64,000 nt of DNA from Caballeronia jiangsuensis (GTDB lineage: Bacteria; Pseudomonadota; Gammaproteobacteria; Burkholderiales; Burkholderiaceae): positions 1 through 64,000 of the forward strand of contig JFHF01000002.1 of the NCBI GenBank assembly GCA_000648925.1. The letters are read 5' to 3'. Below are positions 1 through 8,334 of this stretch, one piece after another; position 1 is the stretch's first letter, and every line of letters starts with the position of its first letter. The notes under the pieces were generated by a model. The model was given only the letters and a program-made list of their open reading frames with translations, searched no databases and was not told the origin of the DNA. The position numbers were made by a program, and so were the translations under genes.

Positions 1-756
1 CCGCCCGTGCGCACGATCACACATGCGCCGGCGGGCGGCATTCCGCACGACTACGATCCGCTCGGCGACATCGCGCTTGCGCCTTGCACGAGCGCCCCGG
101 AGTTGCCGATCCACACGCCGGCCGCGGCGAACGACGCCATCGCCGAATCGGCCTACGCGGCGCTGCTCGACGGCATGGGCGTCGATGCCGCCGCGCTCGG
201 CACACGCGATGCCGCCGAGATCGCGCGGCTCGCGGGCGCGATGCTGCGCACGGCGGTGCGGGGTGTGGTGGACGTGCTGCTGTCGCGCTCAGTGATGAAA
301 CGCGAAATCAGCCTCGACACGACGATGCTGGTCCAGCGCGACAACAACCCCCTCAAGTTCTTCCCCGACGGCGACGGCGCGCTCGGGCAGATGCTGCGTG
401 GCGCGAGCGCCGGCTATCTGCCCGCGCAGACCGCGCTCGAAAGCGCCTTCGACGATATCCGCCGTCACGAACTCGCGGTCCTCGCGGGCACCCGCGCGGC
501 GATGCAGCATCTGCTCGGCCGCTTCGATCCGCAGGCGATCGCCGCCGCCGACACGCGGCGCGGCTGGCTCGACTGGCTGCCCGCGTGCCGCAAGGCGCGT
601 CAGTGGGAGCGTCTGGTGGCGCTGCATGCCGAACTGACGCGTGCGAGCGCCGACGACCTCCAGGCGCTGTCCGGCAGCGCGTTCAACGATGCATACGAGC
701 GGCAGGCGAACGGTTTCGCCGATACGAAGCCGCTGGCTCCTTCCATCCTTCATTGA
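1..756 (+). CDS. tagH: T6SS FHA-domain protein TagH, C-terminal part (5' truncated by window)
   Basis: The reading frame is open from the first base, so the start and the N-terminal FHA domain lie outside the window. What is visible is the conserved C-terminal region of type VI secretion FHA proteins: an acidic, Ala-rich linker, then a helical domain containing SRSVMKREISLDTTM, NNPLKFFPDG and the long terminal helix around AFNDAYERQ. In systems with a threonine-phosphorylation pathway the FHA protein is the substrate of kinase PpkA and phosphatase PppA, and both candidates are encoded convergently at 7.5-9.7 kb. It lies 19 bp upstream of tssK in the same orientation, so it belongs to the T6SS operon. 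The family assignment is secure from context and C-terminal sequence. That the missing part holds an FHA domain is inferred. Confidence 0.85.
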   Translation, partial: PPVRTITHAPAGGIPHDYDPLGDIALAPCTSAPELPIHTPAAANDAIAESAYAALLDGMGVDAAALGTRDAAEIARLAGAMLRTAVRGVVDVLLSRSVMKREISLDTTMLVQRDNNPLKFFPDGDGALGQMLRGASAGYLPAQTALESAFDDIRRHELAVLAGTRAAMQHLLGRFDPQAIAAADTRRGWLDWLPACRKARQWERLVALHAELTRASADDLQALSGSAFNDAYERQANGFADTKPLAPSILH

Positions 757-775
757 CTCAAAGCGCGAGGCGACG

Positions 776-2116
776 ATGTCCAGGAACAACAAGGTGATCT
801 GGTCCGAAGGCATGCTGCTTCAGCCGCAGCATCTGCAGCAGCACGACCGCTATGTGCGCGCGCAGATCGACGCGCGCTGCGCCGCCTTGCGGCCTTATGC
901 GTTCGGCTTTTCGGAACTGGAGATCGACGTCGAGCAACTGAAGCTCGGCCGCATCGCGCTGAACGCGTGCGCGGGCGTGCTGCCCGATGGCAGTCCGTTC
1001 CGGCTTCCCGCCGACGACGAACTGCCGCTGCCGCTCGCCGTGCCCGAGGACGCGCGCGATCTGACGATCGTGCTCGCGCTGCCCGTCGCGCGTCATGGCG
1101 CGCCCGAGGCCGCGTATGCGGCGCACGCCGGTCACGATGGCTTCGCGCGCCACCGCATCGCGGAAACGGAAGTGCTCGACAGCAACGAGGGCGCGACCGG
1201 CGCCGCGCTCGTGCAGGTCGGCAAGCTGCAACTGCGCCTCGCGTTCGAGGAGGACGTGGCGCACGCGCATACGTCGCTCGGGATCGCGCGCATCGTCGAG
1301 CGTCGCGCGGACAACAGCATCGTGCTCGATGCCGCCTACGCGCCGCCGTGCCTCGACTATCGCGTGTCGCGCCGGCTGTGCGGATTCGTCGACGAACTCA
1401 CGGGCCTCATGCACCAGCGCGCCGATGCGCTCGCCGCGCGCCTCGCCCAGCCCGCCGCGACCGGCGCGGCGGAGATCGCCGACTTTCTGCTGCTGCAAGT
1501 GCTCAACCGGGCCGAGCCGTTGTTCGCGGGGATTGCGTCGACGACCGGTCTGCATCCGCACGACCTGCATCAGCACGCCTTGCAACTGGCGGGCGAGCTC
1601 GCCACTTTCAGCCAGTCGGGCAAGCGTCCGGGCGCGTTCCCGGGTTATCGCCACGAGCGGCTCGACGAAACCTTCACGCCGATCGTCAATGCGCTGCGCG
1701 CCGCGCTCGCCGCCGTGATGGACCCGCATGCCGTGCCGATCGCGCTGGAGGAGCGCAAGTACGGCCTGCGCGTGGCGATCGTGCCGGACCGCGAGCTGTT
1801 CCGTTCGGCGAGCTTCGTGCTCGCGGTGAAGGCCGATCTCGCGCCCGCCGCGTTGCTCAACGGCTTTCCGCAGCAGGCCAAGCTCGGGCCGGTCGAGCGC
1901 ATCCGCGATCTCGTCAATCTGCAATTGCCGGGCATCGCGCTGCGTGCGCTGCCGGTCGCGCCGCGCCAGTTGCCGTTCCATGCGGGCTTCACGTATTTCG
2001 AGCTGGAACGCGGCGGCGATCTGTGGCGGCAGTTCGCGACCTCGGCGGGCGTGGCGCTGCACGTCGCGGGGGATTTTCCCGGCATCGAGTTCGAGTTCTG
2101 GGCGATCCGCCCGTGA
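776..2116 (+). CDS. tssK: T6SS baseplate subunit TssK
   Basis: The 446-residue protein has the usual TssK length. The N-terminus shows the family signature NKVIWSEGMLLQPQHLQQHDR, a near-invariant opening of TssK proteins. TssK forms trimers that connect the T6SS baseplate (TssEFG) to the membrane complex TssJLM through TssL and TssM. The start at 776 was chosen because the conserved signature begins at once and an AG-rich stretch (GCGAGGCGAC) precedes it. The open frame upstream (from 641) overlaps tagH and is not conserved TssK sequence. It sits between tagH and tssL, the common order in Burkholderia-type T6SS loci. Confidence 0.95.
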   Translation: MSRNNKVIWSEGMLLQPQHLQQHDRYVRAQIDARCAALRPYAFGFSELEIDVEQLKLGRIALNACAGVLPDGSPFRLPADDELPLPLAVPEDARDLTIVLALPVARHGAPEAAYAAHAGHDGFARHRIAETEVLDSNEGATGAALVQVGKLQLRLAFEEDVAHAHTSLGIARIVERRADNSIVLDAAYAPPCLDYRVSRRLCGFVDELTGLMHQRADALAARLAQPAATGAAEIADFLLLQVLNRAEPLFAGIASTTGLHPHDLHQHALQLAGELATFSQSGKRPGAFPGYRHERLDETFTPIVNALRAALAAVMDPHAVPIALEERKYGLRVAIVPDRELFRSASFVLAVKADLAPAALLNGFPQQAKLGPVERIRDLVNLQLPGIALRALPVAPRQLPFHAGFTYFELERGGDLWRQFATSAGVALHVAGDFPGIEFEFWAIRP

Positions 2117-2148
2117 ATCCCCCGCTTCATTCGACGAAGGAACGCATC

Positions 2149-3450
2149 GTGAATGCACCCGCCTTGCCGCAAGCCGGCTTCGACCCGGACGACACCATTC
2201 TGATTCCGCAACCGGGCGGACGCCTCGCGGAGCGCGCGCGCATGGACGAAACACCGCGCGCACCGGCGCTGCCCGCCGCGAGCGGCCTGAACCCGCTCGT
2301 GCGCGCGGCGAATCCGCTGATCGAACTGGCGCTGCCGCTGCGTCAGCGGGCCGCGATGACCGATATCGAAGCGCTGCGAAGCGAACTCGTGCGCATGGTG
2401 CGCGCCTTCGAACAGGAGGCCCGCGCCAGCCGCATCGATACCGAAAAGCTCGCGGCTGCGCGCTATTGCCTGTGCACCTGCATCGACGAAGCGATCTCGG
2501 GCACGCCGTGGGGCAGCGGCGTCTGGGCGAGCCGTAGCCTGCTGGTGACCTTTCACAACGAGGCGTCGGGCGGCGAGCGCTTCTTTCTGATCCTGCAACG
2601 GCTCGCGCAGGACCCGGCGCGCAACATCGACGTGCTGGAGCTTCTGTACGTGATCCTGTCGCTCGGTTTCGAAGGACGCTATCGCCTGATCGACGGCGGA
2701 CGCAGTCAGCTCGACTCCGTGCGCGAGCGGCTCGAACGCATCATCCGCGACCAGCGCGGCGCGTTCGAGACCGAGCTGTCGGTGCACTGGCGGCCCGCCG
2801 AGCGCGCGCGCCGGCCGCTCGGCCAGCGCATGCCGCCGTGGGTCTGCGCCGCACTCGCGGGCGTCGTGGTGGTGGCGACGCACATCGCGCTCGCGATGAG
2901 CCTGAATCGCACGTCCGACCCCGTGTTCGAAGCGCTCGATCGCATTCGCGTGAGCGAGCGGCCCGCAGCGCCCGTAAGCGTGATCGCGCCCGCCGCGATG
3001 CCCGCCGCCGCCGCGAATCTCGCGGCCTTCCTCGCGCCCGAGATTCGCGAAGGTCTGGTTTCGGTGCGCGAGGCGGCCGACCGCTCGATCGTCACGATCA
3101 ACGGCGACAACCTGTTCGCCTCCGGCAGCGCGACGCTCGATCCCGCCTACGACACGCTGATCGGACGCATCGCGCAGGCGCTCGCGGGCGTGCCCGGCAA
3201 GGTCGTCGTGACCGGCCATACCGACGATCAGCGGCTCGTGTCCGCGCGCTTCCCGTCGAACTGGCATCTGTCGCAGGCCCGCGCCGACAGCGTGCGCGCG
3301 ATGCTCGCGTCGCTCACCGGCACGAGCGCGCGCTTTTCGGCGGAAGGGCGCGGCGACGCCGAACCGCTCGCGTCGAACGACACGCCAGCAGGCCGCGCAA
3401 AGAACCGCCGCGTGGAAATCACGTTGCTTGCGCCGGGCGCGTCGTCGTGA
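2149..3450 (+). CDS. tssL: T6SS membrane subunit TssL (IcmH/DotU) with C-terminal OmpA-like domain
   Basis: This 433-residue protein has the extended TssL architecture. Residues about 45-225 are the cytoplasmic IcmH/DotU domain (NPLVRAANPL, YCLCTCIDEA, TPWGSGVWASRSLL, LYVILSLGFEGRYR). One transmembrane helix follows at about 231-252. The C-terminal periplasmic OmpA-like peptidoglycan-binding domain covers about 305-430 (VVTGHTDDQ, NWHLSQARADSV, GRGDAEPLASN, NRRVEI). It anchors the TssJLM complex to peptidoglycan. The start is GTG at 2149 with AAGGA seven bases upstream; an in-frame GTG at 2113 is possible but has no ribosome-binding site. It is 32 bp after tssK and 34 bp before tssM. Confidence 0.93.
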   Translation: MNAPALPQAGFDPDDTILIPQPGGRLAERARMDETPRAPALPAASGLNPLVRAANPLIELALPLRQRAAMTDIEALRSELVRMVRAFEQEARASRIDTEKLAAARYCLCTCIDEAISGTPWGSGVWASRSLLVTFHNEASGGERFFLILQRLAQDPARNIDVLELLYVILSLGFEGRYRLIDGGRSQLDSVRERLERIIRDQRGAFETELSVHWRPAERARRPLGQRMPPWVCAALAGVVVVATHIALAMSLNRTSDPVFEALDRIRVSERPAAPVSVIAPAAMPAAAANLAAFLAPEIREGLVSVREAADRSIVTINGDNLFASGSATLDPAYDTLIGRIAQALAGVPGKVVVTGHTDDQRLVSARFPSNWHLSQARADSVRAMLASLTGTSARFSAEGRGDAEPLASNDTPAGRAKNRRVEITLLAPGASS

Positions 3451-3484
3451 CGCGTCCGGGCCACAGATCAGCATGGAGACATCG

Positions 3485-6400
3485 ATGAAAAAGATCGCAG
3501 GAACGCTCAGGACGCCGCAATGGCTCACGCTCGCGGGCGTGCTCGCGTTGCTCGTCGTCGTGTGGTTCGAAGGGCCGCTGTTCGCGTTCAACGGCCACGC
3601 GCCGCTCGAAACGCCGCGCAGCCGCTGGATCGCGATGGCCGCGCTCGTCGGCGTGTGGGGACTCGTCTGGGGCGCGCGCCTCGTCGCCGCGCGGCTCGTC
3701 AATCTGCGCTTCATGACCAGCATGGCGGGGCGGGGACAGGCGGCAGCGGCCGGCAGCGCGGAGCTTGCGGTGCTGCGCGAGCGCTTCGAGCAGGCGCTCG
3801 CGATCCTGCGGCAGGCGCGCATGAAAGGCGTCAACGGCCGTCAATGGGTCTATCAGTTGCCGTGGTACATGTTCATCGGCGCGCCGGGCACCGGCAAGAG
3901 CACGGCGCTCGCGCATTCCGGCCTGCGCTTTCCGCTGCGCGAGAAGCTGGGCGAGGACGCGATCGGCGGCGTCGGCGGCACGCGTCACTGCGACTGGTGG
4001 TTCACCGACGACGCCGTGCTCGTCGATACGGCAGGCCGCTTCACGACGCAGGACAGCGACGCGCAGGCCGACGAATCCGCGTGGACGGGCTTCCTGCAAC
4101 TGCTGCGCAAGTACCGGCCGCGGCGGCCGCTGAACGGCGTCATTGTCACGCTGTCGGCGGCGGATCTCGTGCGCGATGACGACGCCGCCCGCGACGCGCA
4201 CATCCGCACGATCCGCAGCCGTCTCACGGAACTGAGCGAGCGGCTCGGCGTGCGCTTTCCGGTGTATGTGGTCGTGACGAAGTGCGATCTGCTCGCGGGC
4301 TTCACCGAGTTCTTCGACGATCTCGGCGAAGCGGAGCGCAACCAGGTCTGGGGCATCACCTTCGCACTCGACGAATCGCCGGGGGCGAGCGCGGCGCTCG
4401 GCGCATTCCCCGCCGAATTCGATGCGCTCGGCACGCGGCTGCAGGCGCGCGTGCTGCATCGCATGCAGCGTGAGACGGACGTCGCGCGGCGCGCACGCAT
4501 CTATGGCTTCGCGCAGCAGTTCGCGGGGCTGCAACCGGCGCTCGGCCGTTTTCTCGACGGCGCGTTTCGCGGCACGCGCTTCGAGGCGTCGCCGCTTTTG
4601 CGCGGGGTCTATTTCACGAGCGGCACGCAGCACGGCCGGCCGATCGACCGCGCGATCAGCAGCATCGCGCAATCGCTCGGCTTGCGTCGCGACGCCGCGT
4701 ATAACCGCGATGCGTCGGGGCGCGCGTATTTCATCAACCGGATGCTCAAGGACGTGGTGATCGCGGAAGCCGGGCTCGTGGGCGCGAATGCCCGCTTCGA
4801 GCGCTGCAGCGCATGGCTGCGGCGCGGCGCGCTCGCACTGGTCGGCGTGACGCTCGCGCTCGCGCTCGCGTGCATGGCCGTGAGCTATCAGCGCAATCGC
4901 ACCTATGTCGCGGAGTTCGAGCGCGCGACGCAGCATGTCGGGCAACTGGCGCGCGAGGCGAACGCGGCCGCCGATCCGCTCGCGGTGCTGCCCCTCCTGG
5001 ACGCGGCGCGCGCGCTGCCCGGCGGCTATGCGGACGCCGGCAAGCCGGTGCCGTGGCTCACGCGGCTCTGGCTCTATCAGGGCGACAAGCTCGGTCAGGA
5101 GGCGCGCGTGACGTACCGGCGACTGCTCGATCAGACCTTGCTGCCGCTCGCAGTCGGCAAACTGACGCAGGAACTGCACGATGGTGCAACGGGAAACGGT
5201 TCGGCATCCGAAGCGAATCGATATGAAGCGCTGCGCGCCTATCTGATGCTCGGCGACGCGCGCCATTTCGACGCCGCCGCGCTGCGCGCGCATCTGGTTC
5301 CGGCGCTCGCGGGCGACGCGAATCCCGCGCAGCGCAGCGCGCTCGATGCGCATCTCGCCGCGCTGTTCGACAAGACGCACTTCGATCCGTCGCTTCCGCT
5401 CGACGACGCGCTCATCAAGGCGGCGCGTGCGCGCCTGGCGGAGCTGCCGCTGTCGCAGCGCGTCGGCAACCGCGTGGACGGCGAACTCGCGCAGGGCAAC
5501 ATCGCCGCGTTCAGCGTGAGCGCCGCGGCCGGACCCAACGCGCCGCTGCTGCTGCGGCGCACGAGCGGCGCGCCGCTCACGGCCGGCGTCGCGGGCGCGT
5601 ACACCCGCGCCGGCTACGCGCAATACACGCGCTTGCGCGATGCCGCGCTCGCCAATGTCCAGAAGGACGCCTGGGTGCTCGGCCACGACGACGTCGCGCT
5701 CACGCCCGACGGCATCGCCGCGTTGCGCGCCGCACTCGACGAGCGTTACTTCGACGCGTATATCCACACATGGGACGCACTGCTCGACGATGTGAGCGCT
5801 GCGCCCGTCACCGGTCTCGCCGATGGCGCGCGTGTCGCGAACGAGCTGTCCGCGCCCGACTCGCCGCTCAGGAAGTTCATCGTCGCGGCGGCGCGCGAGA
5901 CGACGCTCGGCGCGAATTCGCCGACGCGCGTCGACGATCACTTCCAGCCGCTGCATCAGCTCGCGGGCAAGCCGGGCGACGCCACGGCGCTCGATCGCGC
6001 GCTCGCGCCGCTCAAGGACGCCGCCGTCTATCTCGATGCCGCCGACGCCGCGCGCAGAATGGGCCAGCCCGCGCCCGCCGGCGATGCGCTCGGCAAGCTG
6101 CGGCTCGCGAGCCAGACGAGCCCGGCGCCGCTCACGCCGGTCGCCGCCTCGATTGCCACGGCGGGCACGGCGCTCCTCGAAGGCGGCGAGCGCGCCCGGC
6201 TGGATGCGCAGTGGAACGCGAACGCCGGCCCGCTGTGCCGCCGCGCGCTCGATGGCCGCTACCCTTTCGTGCGCGCCTCGACCCGCGACGTCGCCGCCGA
6301 CGATTTCGGCAAGCTGTTCGCGCCGGGCGGCCTCATCGACGATTTCTTCCAGAAGAACCTCGCCGCGCTGGTCGATACGAGCGGGCCGCTCTGGCAATGG

Positions 6401-6895
6401 CGCGCGGGCACGCCGCCGGCGGGCATGCCGCGCGACGCCCTCGCGCAATTCCAGCGCGCCGCGCAGATCCGCGATGCGTTCTTCCACGACGGCAGCCGCG
6501 ACATGTCGATCCGCTTTCGCGTGAAGGCGCTTGCGTTCGATCCGGCGCTGACGCAACTCAATCTCGACATCGACGGGCAGCAGCTTGCGCTCAGACAGGA
6601 CGGCCTTCAGTCGTTGCTGTTGCAGTGGCCGAGCGGCAAGAACACGGGCCGCGCGAGCGCGCAGTTCGATCCGGCTTCGGCGACGCAAGCCGCGCCGCTC
6701 GACGCGAGCGGTCCGTGGGCGCTCTTGCATCTGATCGATGCGGGCAGGCTCGACGCCACCGCCCAGCCGGACCGCTACAAGCTCACGCTCGATTCCGCCG
6801 GACGCAAGGCCGTGCTGGAGCTGGACGCGACGAGCGTCGTCAATCCGTTCCGGCGCGCGCCGCTCGAACAGTTTCGCTGTCCGGAGCATCTGTGA
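3485..6895 (+). CDS. tssM: T6SS membrane subunit TssM (IcmF)
   Basis: The 1136-residue protein has the length and architecture of TssM. Two N-terminal membrane helices lie at about 13-28 and 48-69. A cytoplasmic NTPase domain follows with an intact Walker A (GAPGTGKST, residues 132-140) and a DTAGRF Walker B/switch. A third helix lies near 448-468, and a large periplasmic region ends in the conserved C-terminal beta domain (WALLHLIDAG, FRCPEHL). TssM spans the inner membrane and contacts TssJ and TssL. ATG at 3485 has GGAGAC upstream; ATG at 3473 in the same frame would add METS. Its stop overlaps the tagF start by one base (TGATG). Confidence 0.95.
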   Translation: MKKIAGTLRTPQWLTLAGVLALLVVVWFEGPLFAFNGHAPLETPRSRWIAMAALVGVWGLVWGARLVAARLVNLRFMTSMAGRGQAAAAGSAELAVLRERFEQALAILRQARMKGVNGRQWVYQLPWYMFIGAPGTGKSTALAHSGLRFPLREKLGEDAIGGVGGTRHCDWWFTDDAVLVDTAGRFTTQDSDAQADESAWTGFLQLLRKYRPRRPLNGVIVTLSAADLVRDDDAARDAHIRTIRSRLTELSERLGVRFPVYVVVTKCDLLAGFTEFFDDLGEAERNQVWGITFALDESPGASAALGAFPAEFDALGTRLQARVLHRMQRETDVARRARIYGFAQQFAGLQPALGRFLDGAFRGTRFEASPLLRGVYFTSGTQHGRPIDRAISSIAQSLGLRRDAAYNRDASGRAYFINRMLKDVVIAEAGLVGANARFERCSAWLRRGALALVGVTLALALACMAVSYQRNRTYVAEFERATQHVGQLAREANAAADPLAVLPLLDAARALPGGYADAGKPVPWLTRLWLYQGDKLGQEARVTYRRLLDQTLLPLAVGKLTQELHDGATGNGSASEANRYEALRAYLMLGDARHFDAAALRAHLVPALAGDANPAQRSALDAHLAALFDKTHFDPSLPLDDALIKAARARLAELPLSQRVGNRVDGELAQGNIAAFSVSAAAGPNAPLLLRRTSGAPLTAGVAGAYTRAGYAQYTRLRDAALANVQKDAWVLGHDDVALTPDGIAALRAALDERYFDAYIHTWDALLDDVSAAPVTGLADGARVANELSAPDSPLRKFIVAAARETTLGANSPTRVDDHFQPLHQLAGKPGDATALDRALAPLKDAAVYLDAADAARRMGQPAPAGDALGKLRLASQTSPAPLTPVAASIATAGTALLEGGERARLDAQWNANAGPLCRRALDGRYPFVRASTRDVAADDFGKLFAPGGLIDDFFQKNLAALVDTSGPLWQWRAGTPPAGMPRDALAQFQRAAQIRDAFFHDGSRDMSIRFRVKALAFDPALTQLNLDIDGQQLALRQDGLQSLLLQWPSGKNTGRASAQFDPASATQAAPLDASGPWALLHLIDAGRLDATAQPDRYKLTLDSAGRKAVLELDATSVVNPFRRAPLEQFRCPEHL

Positions 6896-7470
6896 TGGCA
6901 TCGCCGGGTGTCGCCGGATGCTTCGGCAAGCTACGCGGCAACGGCGATTTCGTGACGCGGCGTCTGCCGCAAAGCTTTGTCGTTCCCTGGGATGCGATGT
7001 TGCAGGCGGGCCTGCTCGCGAGCCGCGCGGCGCGCGGGCGTGCGTGGCTCGAAGCGTATCTGACCGCGCCGCTGTGGTGCTTCGCGCTCGGCGGCGGCGT
7101 GCTGGGTGCGGATGGCTGGGCGGGCGTGCTGATGCCGAGCGTCGATAGCGCGGGCCGGCATTTTCCATTGACGATCGCCGCGCCCGTCGAACCGGGCGCG
7201 TGGTCTATCTGGCGTCCGGATGCGCACGCGTGGTTTGCGCGTTGCGGCGCGCTCGCGCTCGCGACGCTCGACAAGGGCGCAAGTCTCGCGGATTTCGATG
7301 CCGGATTGCTGGCGCTATCGCCTGGATATGACGCGAACGACGTTTCGACGCCGTTACATGCGGGAGGCTGGGGAACGAGCGTCTGGTGGCACGCGCAAGC
7401 GGCGCGCACGAGCGCAGGTCTGCCCGATGCCGCGTTCGTCGCGGCGCTCTTCGATGACCGGGTTGGTTAG
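6895..7470 (+). CDS. tagF: T6SS-associated protein TagF
   Basis: This 191-residue protein shows the TagF hallmarks: the opening GVAGCFGKLRGNGDFVTRRLP, then FVVPWDAMLQ and the central GVLMPSVDSAGRHFPL. TagF is a cytoplasmic post-translational repressor of some T6SSs; in Pseudomonas and Agrobacterium it is tied to Fha control, in part separately from threonine phosphorylation. It is translationally coupled to tssM (one-base overlap). At its 3' end its TAG stop overlaps the stop codon of the convergent phosphatase gene, so no terminator fits between the two operons. Confidence 0.92.
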   Translation: MASPGVAGCFGKLRGNGDFVTRRLPQSFVVPWDAMLQAGLLASRAARGRAWLEAYLTAPLWCFALGGGVLGADGWAGVLMPSVDSAGRHFPLTIAAPVEPGAWSIWRPDAHAWFARCGALALATLDKGASLADFDAGLLALSPGYDANDVSTPLHAGGWGTSVWWHAQAARTSAGLPDAAFVAALFDDRVG

Positions 7471-8294
7471 CAACCGTCGAAGCAGGCGATGACCGCCGTG
7501 ATGTTGTCCTTTCCGCCCGCGTCGAGCGCGAGCGCCACCAGTTGCTCGCAGGCGTCGTCGATGGTTTGCGGCGTCATCGTCGCGAGGACCGTTTCGATCT
7601 CGCCATGCGGCACCTCGCCGTGCAACCCGTCGCTGCACAGCAGATAGCGGTCGCCGGGCAGCCACGCGTGCGTTTCCACGACGGGCGCGATCGACGGCAG
7701 CGGCCCGAGCGCCTGCAGCAGCACGTTGCGCGGCGGCAAATGTTCGATGACGCCGCGCTCCAGCGCCTGCTGATAGAGCGTCTGGTCGCGCGACAGTTGC
7801 GTGAGCGCGCCGTCGCGATAGCGATAGAGGCGGCTGTCGCCGATGTGCAACGAGATCAGCCGCGCCGAGCCGGACGGCTGCCAGATGCCGGTCAGCGTGG
7901 TGCCCATCGAGCGATGCGCGAGACCTTCGCGCAGGTTCATCGCGTGAAGTGTCGCGTTGGCGTGGTCGAGCGCGTCGGCGGCAGCGCGCATCGCGCATGC
8001 GGAGGCATCGTGCACGGTGGCGTCGGGATCGTCGGTGTGCGCGATGCCGGCGTGAGCGCGACAGGTCGTATCGGCGGCGAGCCGTGTGGCGATGCAGTCG
8101 AGCGCGGTCGCGCTGGCGCGCGCGCCGAACGCATGGCCGCCCATGCCGTCCGCGACCGCGACGAGGTTCAGCGCCGGATCGATCAGAAAGCGGTCCTGGT
8201 TCTCGCGGCGCACGCGGCCGGGGTCGGTGAGGCCGGCCGCCGTGCATGCGGCAAGGCGGACCGGCGCGCGGCGGATGAGCGTGTCGGGATTCAT
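7467..8294 (-). CDS. pppA: PP2C-family protein phosphatase, PppA-like
   Basis: The 275-residue protein is a soluble PPM/PP2C serine/threonine phosphatase. The metal-binding motifs are intact: ENQD (Asp34), DGMGGH (Asp49), GDSRLYR, LCSDGL and the terminal GGKDNITAV. ATG at 8294 is preceded by AAGGAGC. In T6SS loci such proteins (PppA) dephosphorylate Fha and reset secretion. It is the last gene of a four-gene minus-strand operon, 40 bp after the kinase gene, and runs convergently into tagF. Pairing with the kinase beside the fha/tagH locus supports the role; the substrate is inferred. Confidence 0.9.
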   Translation of the reverse strand: MNPDTLIRRAPVRLAACTAAGLTDPGRVRRENQDRFLIDPALNLVAVADGMGGHAFGARASATALDCIATRLAADTTCRAHAGIAHTDDPDATVHDASACAMRAAADALDHANATLHAMNLREGLAHRSMGTTLTGIWQPSGSARLISLHIGDSRLYRYRDGALTQLSRDQTLYQQALERGVIEHLPPRNVLLQALGPLPSIAPVVETHAWLPGDRYLLCSDGLHGEVPHGEIETVLATMTPQTIDDACEQLVALALDAGGKDNITAVIACFDGC

Positions 8295-8334
8295 CGGTCG
8301 TGCTCCTTGGGATGCGTGTCGTGGTGAAGAGGCG

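Noticed and set aside
3419..7168. Very long open frame on the minus strand opposite tssM
   Set aside because: It is the antisense shadow of tssM in GC-rich DNA: Arg/Ala-rich composition, no family motifs, no ribosome-binding site.
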